A stretch of DNA of 64,000 nucleotides, taken from the NCBI GenBank assembly GCA_025331445.1, contig JAIWNE010000084.1, positions 80,711 to 144,710 on the forward strand, written 5' to 3'. The DNA comes from Blakeslea trispora. Its lineage: Eukaryota > Mucoromycota > Mucoromycetes > Mucorales > Choanephoraceae. Of the stretch, positions 56,443-64,000 are shown one piece after another (positions within the stretch are counted from its first letter, which is position 1; every line of letters starts with the position of its first letter). The notes below the pieces were generated by a model that searched no databases, was not told where the DNA came from, and saw only the letters and a program-made list of their open reading frames with translations. The translations under genes were made by a program, and so were the position numbers.

Positions 56443-57177
56443 ATGAGTGCTGATTTATCAGTGCTTTCACTAGAGTCTGTATTAGACGATCGTAATTCAG
56501 ACCTGTTTAAAGAATTTTCAGAATACCTTCACCAATCTTATTGTATCGAAAACCTGTCTTTTTGGATAGCCGTGCAAGACTATACCAAAGGACATCAAAA
56601 AGAACTTTGCAAGTCCATCATCGATCTTCATATTCGACCCAATTCACCACAAGAAATCAACATACCATGTGAAATGCGAGAAACAATCCTTGACCTCTAT
56701 AACCATGAGAAACACCACTGCCACCTATTTGACGAAGCAGCAGAGGCCATTCTAGAGCTCATGAGAGTAAACTCGTTTTTGCCCTGGACAACCTCATCTC
56801 ATCTGATCTCATCGTCGTCCTCAACTTCGACAGCCTCATCTTCTTCACTTGAAAATCGCAGAAGTTGGTCGATAAAAAAAGAAAAGGTGTTGCATTCTAT
56901 TTCTACACACACATTATCAGACGCCAAATGGCTTGTGAAATTGCGACAATCTACCTCTTCCAATACCTCTTCTTGTCCAAGCTCAATTGAATCTTACGAA
57001 TGTCCTTGTATAGACGATATCAACAAAGCCTCGGTTAGCTCGGTAACCAGATCTGGTTCTCGGTATCGATCCATGTTGAAGCGGGTCAAACAGTCGTTTT
57101 CCTTCAACTTTCAATCTGAAAACAAAGCCAGTCATTCCAACACTTCTGAATCTTGTTGGAGAAAAACTCAACGATAG
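56443..57177 (+). CDS. RGS-domain protein (regulator of G-protein signalling)
   Basis: A single exon of 244 aa. The RGS domain covers residues ~8-117: ESVLDDRNSDLFKEFSEYLH, the hallmark ENLSFW at 36-41, PCEMRETILDLYNHE, and FDEAAEAILELMRVNSFLPW, which ends the last helix. RGS proteins speed up GTP hydrolysis on G-alpha subunits at the plasma membrane. The C-terminal half is low complexity, rich in Ser, with basic patches (SRYRSMLKRVKQSF), likely disordered and possibly phosphorylated. There is no membrane segment or DEP domain. The start fits a T/C-rich then A-rich leader (AACAATG). Confidence 0.9.
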   Translation: MSADLSVLSLESVLDDRNSDLFKEFSEYLHQSYCIENLSFWIAVQDYTKGHQKELCKSIIDLHIRPNSPQEINIPCEMRETILDLYNHEKHHCHLFDEAAEAILELMRVNSFLPWTTSSHLISSSSSTSTASSSSLENRRSWSIKKEKVLHSISTHTLSDAKWLVKLRQSTSSNTSSCPSSIESYECPCIDDINKASVSSVTRSGSRYRSMLKRVKQSFSFNFQSENKASHSNTSESCWRKTQR

Positions 57178-59572
57178 ACTTTGCCTGTCCATTCCTTTCA
57201 TCACACTCTCACTTTTCTCTTCCATTCATTATTTCCCTTCCTCTCTTTATTTTCATTTTGTTATTAGTTATTCCTCATTTTTATACATATCTATCTTGTT
57301 GATACCCCCCTCCTCTCTGCTTACCTTTCACCCCCCCCCCTTCCTTCTTTATTTTCGCTTAACCTATGTAAAATTCAATCGCTCTGCCCTGTTAGATAAT
57401 CATCTTTATTTATGTAATTGTAATAAATATCACCTGTACCTTTTTTATTTATTCGCTGCGGAGTTATTTCTAATTTAGACTAACTTATGGTAGAAAGCGG
57501 AATACCATGTTTCTTTACCATCTCTCTCTCTCTCTCTTGTCCAGTTAAGTTCAATCATTGGATTTGGGGGAGAATCAGAATGAGCTCAGATCAGAGAGAG
57601 AACATTGTGCACCTTAGATTCTATCATTTGTCTAATTTATCAAAATTAATTAAATTTAATTCAGTTCCTATTTTGACAGCTATTTTAAAAGTGAGAAAAG
57701 CGATTCTCAATTGCTGAAATAATCATGCCATTTGTTGCCAAGGTACGCCATAAAACGCGTTTCTTTTTTTTTTTTGCCAGTTTTAGACAGGGTCTAGCAT
57801 TTTGAGTCATGTCCTTTTTGCTTTGTTTTTTTTTAGAATCAGACAACTGATTCGACACCTTCAATTTGAGCTTTAAATTCAGATGCTCTAATTTCTTTCT
57901 AGACTTTTCTTCTTTTTTGATTCGAGACTTTCTATATCAATCAAAAAAGAGAGAAGAAGAAGAAAAGTAGTTTTGGCTACATTAAAATGAGTGTTTAAAA
58001 AGAAATATGAAAGTCTTTAAGAAGATCAAAATAACCAAGTTTTTTAAAGTTAAAACTTAGCTTGATTTTCAAAAAAGAAAAAAGGGTAATTGTCAAGCCC
58101 ACGAAATTTAATGTATTCAAATAACAATAGAAAAATGTGTTTGAAGTAAAAAAAAAAAAGAAACCACTGGCCTGTAAGCTCTATTGAAGAGTGTTTAGTA
58201 TAAAGACTGTAAGAGAAACCTTCATTTTTCTTGCAAAAAAAAGAGAGAAAGCTTTAAACGTAAAGTTTAAATTAATTGACGTATTCTGAAAAGCATCAAA
58301 GATAAACTGATTTTCAAAAGAAAATATTGTTAAACATAAGCGTGTTTCACCAGAATTCGTCTGAGAAACAAGCCAAAGAAAATGAGATCAACAGTCGACA
58401 GCCTGAGCTTAGCATGTCTTAATCCCTTTCAAGCAGTATTCTTAATGTTAAAGCACCTCTCAGCTAACATGTATGACAATGGCTTGTATAAAGTATTCAA
58501 TGACGTCTTACATTACAAATTCTGTTGATAATAAAGACAATGATTAAGTGCAGCCAAAAAAGATCAATGGACCATATGCGCCTAGACAGACATTGCCTTC
58601 TTTTAAGAGACTCGTTTGTTTCTTTTGAGAATACTAAATTCCACAGGTTTAACTGCTATTGAATGTTTTAAGCATCAAGCTTAAAAAAAAATAGGTAAAT
58701 TGGTTACTCAAAGATCGTCTACCAAATGAATGAACAAGAATATGTATCAGTTTCAGAGAGAGAGAAAAAAAAGGCGACCTAATTTTCTTTTTTTGGTAAA
58801 TGTGATTACTAAAGAAAAACACTCGTGTCTTTACATTTGTTCTCATTCACTTGTTTTTTTTTAGAGTTTGTTTTTCTGTGTCTTGAATGGAAAGTTGATT
58901 CAACACCCGATCTAGAGGCTATTCCAGTAGGGCCCTTACTGTAATTTTATATATAGAAAAGGTAAATAAAAGTTACAATAGAAAGCAGGCTGTAGAGCTT
59001 ACAAGAAAATGAAAAGTTCTATACATCTATTCATATGTGTGGCATATATCAGACTTACATAGGAGAGATTGTGATTTCAGAAAAGAAGAAACATTAGAGT
59101 TGATAACATTGACATAAAAGAGTCACATATTTTCGATTGTATCCTGAATGCCAATGGGAAGAATGATGTATCTAGACCAGCACTTTTCAAGTAGAAATTA
59201 GACGACGTAGCACAGAGATAACAAAAACATGTGCTGAAGACAAGGTCATGTAGCTCCAAGAAATGATACAAGAAAGGGGTTATTGTCAGATAGAAGGATG
59301 CGGTTGTATAAGGGGTGAAGGTTAACGTCTTTACCAAACCTTTTGATTCTTTTTTCGTATAGACACCCTTCTTTTCTGCATTTCCTTTTACGTTAAAATA
59401 AAATGTATTCTATTGGTTGATGTACAAGAAATGCTTGATTGCATCATATGCTATACAAAAGTGGAGATGTACAAAGCAACTACAAAAGCTTCATGACTCC
59501 CTCCAATACCATATGTGTTTAATATTGCTGCAAGTACACTTTATTTACTTGCGAACTTTGTCTTGGATCTAT

Positions 59573-59575
<3 letters not shown>
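57178..59575. other. Gene-poor AT-rich tract
   Basis: 2.4 kb with no supported gene. Contains C runs (57331-57340) and a short (TC)n tract near 57522. The stretch at 57905-57965 (TTTCTTCTTTTTTGATTC ... AGAAGAAGAAAAG) could fold into a weak hairpin. Confidence 0.45.

Positions 59576-59638
<63 letters not shown>
59576..59638. repeat. (GA)n microsatellite
   Basis: About 31 uninterrupted AG dinucleotides. The open frame through it (Arg-Glu repeat) is not a gene. Confidence 0.95.
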
Positions 59639-59641
<3 letters not shown>

Positions 59642-60288
59642 CCTCTATGGGTTAGATGTAATGTAAAAGGTTGTTTGGAGGTATGCTTTAAAATCATCTT
59701 CAGGAGTACATGAATTATAGCCATAACGTTCTATCAGAGAGTCTGTTTCTTTGGCTTTTGCTATAGAGTATATGTAGTCAGGATATACATATTGCTTGGT
59801 TTGCTCACAGGTAGAATGGCCTGTTAGATCAAAGATCCTTCATCTACTTGTATTCCTGTCTGAGTGTTGCAGAAGGTCTATCTAGGTAGGGCAGATAAAG
59901 TCAGTCAATTGGAAATTCTCACATGTTTTTCATCCTATTTGAGCTTTGATGGTTTACGCTTTGCTTTCAACAAAAGAAGAGGAACACGAAGGTTTCTCAA
60001 GATATTCTGCAATACCATTTTGCTTCCCAGTAGCTTCAAGTAAGCATGAACAATAAATTCTGCCATGGTAAAGGGCGCGAAGCTCACTAAATATTTCTCA
60101 AGGTGAAATAAGAATGGCAAAGTAAAGCTCAGCCTGCAGTTTAAGCAAAATATTGCTCAACTATTTCAGAGTTATATGTACTAAATGAGGCTGATTCAAT
60201 ATAATGTAGCTAATTGACACAAGATTAAAAAAAATATTATACTTTTAACCAAACGACTGCATATAGCCGCAAAGACTTATTCACTATA

Positions 60289-60443
60289 CAGTAGTTGCTT
60301 GATATAAGAATACTCTCAATACAAGAGTGACAATCCTTTGACTTGTATCGCTTCAAGCGCTAAAATGCCATTCAATTGAATAGTGTGCTCTATATTGGAG
60401 CGCATTTCTCAAAAATATGAACACTCTTAAATAAAGCGATGAT
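60289..60443. mobile_element. Second, diverged copy of the pogo-like MITE
   Basis: About 155 bp related along its whole length to 10075-10244. It begins CAGTAGTTGCTTGATATAAG after a TA, shares the interior CAATCCTTTGACTTGTATCG / GCTTCAAG-type block, and ends in ACTCTTAAATAAAGCGA. The right end is more eroded than the left, so the end coordinate is approximate. Confidence 0.65.
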
Positions 60444-60903
60444 TCTATCCACAAAATTATAAAGTTACAAGCACATTACACAAACAAATCTCAATTATTT
60501 GCATTATCACAAGGTGTCACTAGCTTTAGTTTTGACATCGACACAAGGAAGAGAGAGAAGTAAAAGATATGATTTGCTTCACTAGCGTAACTATCCAGCC
60601 AAATTCTATTTCTCTTTACACTGATTTTTCAGCCAAGCAAGCTTTCAAGCACCGGCTTGTCCCTAATAAGCACTTTAGTGGAAGAGAGTCTTATCGTTCT
60701 GTAATTGCTGTTTGTTTTCTGCTTGAGCATTTTAAAGCATGAAAGAACATGAAAGAGACTGGAAATGTATTAGATAAGAAAGTTTGAATGAGCGATAAAA
60801 ATGACAGCGTTCATTGGTTGGTTTCAACCAATCATATCGCTCGCTGCAATCAAAGCAGACTGTCCGGTTCCCGAAATTTTCAGAAAACGCTCAAGATGTT
60901 GAA

Positions 60904-60961
60904 AAAAATGGAGAGAGAGGAGGGCGGGGTGAGAGAGAAAGAGAGAGAGCGCGCGCGCGTG
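60904..60961. repeat. GA-rich and (GC)n tract upstream of eS24
   Basis: A purine-rich stretch (GAGAGAGAGGAGGGCGGGGT, then GAGAGAGA) passes into (GC)5-type sequence and ends ~60 bp before the proposed eS24 start. It may be a promoter element or a plain simple repeat; the sequence alone does not tell. Confidence 0.6.
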
Positions 60962-61018
60962 TAAGACCAGAGGAGAGGGGCAGAAATCGAAACAAACCCT
61001 CTTTCGAACTGACACAAT

Positions 61019-61873
61019 ATGGTATGCTATACTCAGCTTATTTATGCCTTTAGGATACAAGCAGAAAGAAAGTCTGGTCAAGCAGTAATCAAAGAAAAAA
61101 AAAACGATATGTGAATTAGAAGCCGAAGGAATGGATGGATGGATGGATAGATATGTAATGGAAAGTGGGAGGGATGGATTTTGAGAGACAGAAAAAAAAT
61201 ACAGCATGTTATTGTCAACTGCATGTCAAGTCAACAATCAACTACATCTTTTTTTTTCTTCTTCTCTTTTCAAGGCTTGTCATGATATATATATACCATG
61301 TCATTCAAAGTCTTGCCAAAACGAAAAAAAAAGAACAGCAAGAGCGAATGAATAAAAGGAGGGAGAAAGCAACATTGTCCTGACATCCATTTCACTTTGA
61401 TTCGACACATGAACCAACATCTTTCTTTCTGACTTGACTATTCCTTTTTAACAAGACAAAGTATTAAATTCGATTTGATATAGGCCGACGCTACTGTCAC
61501 TATTAGAACTCGTAAGTTCCTCACCAACCGCTTGCTCCAACGTAAGCAAATGGTTGTCGATGTCATCCACCCTGGTCTCCCTAACGTCTCCAAGGACGAA
61601 CTCCGTGCCAAGATCGGTAAGATGTACAAGGCCGAAAAGGATGTTGTTTCCGTCTTTGGTTTCAAGACCCACTTTGGTGGTGGAAAGACCACTGGTTTCG
61701 CCTTGATCTACGATAACGTTGAAGCCTTGAAGAAGTTCGAGCCCAAGCACCGTCTTGTCCGTATCGGTCTTGCTGAAGCTCCCAAGGGTGGCCGTAAGCA
61801 ACGTAAGGAAAAGAAGAACCGTGAAAAGAAGTTCCGCGGTGTCAGAAAGTCCAAGAAGCCCAGAAAGGAATAA
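61019..61873 (+). CDS. RPS24: Small-subunit ribosomal protein eS24
   Basis: Exon 2 (61484-61873) encodes [20 protein letters not shown] to the end (SKKPRKE), the complete eS24 apart from the initiator Met. eS24 is a structural protein of the 40S subunit. No ATG lies in frame at the start of exon 2, which follows a TATAG acceptor. The best first exon is the ATG alone at 61019-61021, directly followed by GTATGC, leaving a 462 nt intron. This gives 130 aa, the normal size. Yeast RPS24 genes are known to have an intron right after the start codon, which supports the model. The C-terminal third is highly basic. Exon 2 uses C-ending codons strongly, as expected for high expression. Confidence 0.93.
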
Positions 61874-62199
61874 ATCAATTGACAACTTTCTGTCTCTCTT
61901 GTTTTTGCATACATTCTCTCCTCTCCACCATCTTTTCTCTTTTCCTTGTTCTTTTATACTCTTCCCCGCTTGTTAAATACAATGAAAGAAAAAAAAAGTG
62001 CGGTTCTACTCTATCTGTCTGTTTTTAATGTGTATGTGTGTATATGCTTTTTCATAAAGTAGGATTTATGCAGTCTCTAAAAAAGAGTTTGTCTATCACA
62101 AAAAAAAAAGGGAATGGCTGATGTCGGAGTGTCAAGAAAACTGATTTATATACCGCACATCCGCTGTTACTTTTTTCTTTCATATAAACAAATCTATCA
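61874..62199. other. Spacer between eS24 and the GHKL-ATPase gene
   Basis: 326 bp holding the eS24 3' region, an A run at 61987-61996, a short GT-rich stretch at ~62028-62042 and the leader of the following gene. No further gene. Confidence 0.5.
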
Positions 62200-64000
62200 A
62201 TGTCAACAAAGATTGATGATCGGCTAGAATGGCTACGTTCCAACATGATGGACACTACTGGTGTCGAAGAGAAAGTTGAAGGTTAGAACACAATAATGAC
62301 AAAGCTTAAAATGAGCTTAGAACCTACTTTGCGTAGTCAACCAACGTCACTTGATCGACAAGATCTTGGCGAGATACTCTGCCGAATATGTCTTGTACCG
62401 AGAACTGATGCAAAATGCTGGCAAGTCTTTATTGAAACTTGGCTGAATGATAAGCTAATTTTGACCTATAACTAGACGACGCTTCCTCTACTTCAATCGA
62501 AATCCACTTTCAATCCAATACATCTTTAGATACCACTAAACCACCTGATTTATTGGCCAAATGTGATAAAATCATCTTTAAAAACAATGGCATGCCCTTT
62601 CGCCCTGAAGATTGGCAGCGCTTAAAACGTATTGCAGAAGGAAATCCAGGTAACTCAATCTTTGATTTTCGGAGAGATGATTCCCTCTTTATACACTGAA
62701 CACTCTTTTTCTTTAAAAAACACAAGATGAACAAAAGATTGGTGCCTTTGGTGTTGGTTTCTACTCCTTGTTTTCAGTCTGTGAAAATCCTTTGTGAGTT
62801 GGTTGTGGATACAGGAATAGTCAATGTGTTTTTTTTTAATGGCGATTATAGTGTATTTTCAGGTTCTCAATGCATGGCTTTTTATTTTAAAGGAGATCAA
62901 CTATTTGCTAAACGAGCCGATGTACCCGAGAATGAGGTTGATACATGGACCTCGTTTCTTATGGATCTAAGAGAGCCTATGGAGATGCCCAATTTTGAGG
63001 ATTTCTGTCGATTTTTAACCACCAGTATGGGATTTACAGCCAACCTGAGAAACATGTCGGTCTTTTTCAATCAACAGCAGATCTTCAGTCTGACCAAAAG
63101 AGTGGCAGAACCGAGATCGATGACGATCGATACCCGAAAAATGATCCTCACTTCTCCTCAGCGCATGTTTACCATCACTGGCTCTGATATGCGCCAGATT
63201 CAACTGGATTCCGAAAAATACACACTACCTTCTTTGTTTGCACCCATCGCTAATTTTCTTTCATCCACAAAATCAGACAAGAAAAAGACAGAAAAGAACA
63301 GCAGTGGATTGCCTGTTGAGAGAGCAAGTATCTTTCTGAGAGTTGTCACAGGCAATCTACAGGTCCAGGTCTCTCGAGACTATGAGAAGGAGATGGAGAG
63401 AGCGACCAAAAAGAAGCCACCCAAGACAACTAAATTTCAATTGGTCTATACGGGAAAGGAGGAGTTGGATGCATCAGAGAATAGGCATCCGATATTTAAG
63501 GATTTGATCCCATTCCCTCATCAGGGCCGTGTTTTTATTGGGTTTCCTACCCATCAGACCACAGGTTGCTGTTGTCATATGGCTTCACGCTTTATTCCTA
63601 CTGTGGAAAGAGAGAGCATTGATTTTGCAGATCGCTACATCAGTGTCTGGAATAAAGAATTGTTGGCTGTGGGGGGTCTTTTATCAAGATTGGTCTACAA
63701 TGATGAGATGGAGCAGATTGCTAGACTCTACCGTGAGCTGGTTGGTCAACAGACAGAGGTAGACAAGACAATTGTAGAAGGACCAGATAGTGCCAAGGCC
63801 ATGTTGGAAAAGAGAGCTGCCCATGCACTCCATTCGTTCACTTTTCAACCATCCACACCGAGTGCTATTGTCAGCACTGTACATGAAGAGCGCTTTTTCA
63901 ATAGCTGTAAAGTTCCTCTTGAGATCATTACTTCACATGGTGTACAGCCTATTACATTATCCAGAGTCTTACCCGATAGCGCCAGTCTCACTGGCACTGT
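62200..64000 (+). CDS. GHKL (HSP90-like) ATPase-domain protein, DUF3684-like, partial
   Basis: Five exons are visible (62200-62281, 62337-62420, 62476-62649, 62727-62793, 62852-64000 and beyond); the 3' end is outside the window. The N-terminal ~130 residues form a HATPase module: the N-box YRELMQNADDAS (Glu50, Asn54), then DKIIFKNNGMPFRPEDW with the Asn-containing loop, and IGAFGVGFYSLFSVCE, the Gly-rich lid. This is the ATP site of sacsin/HSP90-like proteins. The long region after it is not recognisable by motif but resembles fungal DUF3684 proteins as I remember them (~1,000 aa or more); function unknown. The intron after exon 2 begins with GC (GCAAGT), a non-canonical donor required to keep NADDA in frame. 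Confidence 0.82.

Noticed and set aside
59417..59713. 98-codon frame with Arg-Glu repeats
   Set aside because: It is the translation of the (GA)n microsatellite.
61448..61885. 145-codon minus-strand frame opposite eS24
   Set aside because: Shadow of the eS24 coding sequence.
1..64000. CRISPR arrays, bacterial operons, tRNA or rRNA genes
   Set aside because: No regularly spaced repeats; the window is intron-rich eukaryotic DNA; no tRNA-like A/B boxes with a matching fold were noticed by eye.

Overview
The window is nuclear DNA of a filamentous early-diverging fungus, most likely Mucoromycota (Mucorales-like); this is inferred from gene content and style and was not tested by a search. It is AT-rich. 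Its genes are cut by many 45-70 nt GT-AG introns that often carry a CTAA-type branch site. Intergenic DNA is full of T and A runs. The conserved proteins (eRF1, CDC45, TFIP11, PAAF1, mitochondrial EF-G2, Cdc12-type septin, eS24) are plainly eukaryotic and fungal in type. All exon boundaries below were derived by hand by keeping reading frame and splice signals consistent.

Layout: 0.7-8.3 kb is a compact gene block with a TPR/metallo-beta-lactamase fusion protein, eRF1, an MFS anion-type permease and an amino-acid permease. From 8.3 to 29 kb the window is gene-poor. It holds one orphan tail-anchored protein (11.8-12.4 kb) and many decayed mobile elements: a pogo-like MITE, a Tc1/mariner relic with its terminal repeats, two further DDE transposase relics, a lineage-specific protein family present as one almost intact gene and broken copies, and a pair of ~715 bp inverted repeats at 21.0 and 27.3 kb, one of them nested in a foldback element. 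At 29.1-31.6 kb lies a long-chain acyl-CoA synthetase with two micro-exons. At 33.4-37.3 kb lie an orphan acidic protein and a GT10 fucosyltransferase.

37.5-47.0 kb is the densest part: CDC45 (DNA replication), TFIP11/Ntr1 (spliceosome disassembly), PAAF1/Rpn14 (proteasome assembly) and mitochondrial EF-G2 (ribosome recycling), separated by only 112-293 bp. They share housekeeping character but no single pathway. A LINE 3' fragment abutting a transposase relic follows (47.3-49.0 kb), then a septin, a cyclic-nucleotide phosphodiesterase, an RGS protein, ribosomal protein eS24 (whose first intron lies directly after the ATG), and the start of a large GHKL-ATPase protein that runs off the window end. 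The phosphodiesterase and RGS protein both belong to G-protein/cAMP signalling but are 3 kb apart, and nothing shows co-regulation.

I did not find a convincing new multi-gene system. The points most worth following are the inverted-repeat/foldback complex at 21-28 kb, the micro-exons in the acyl-CoA synthetase, the repeated lineage-specific protein family, and the orphan genes at 12 and 33 kb.
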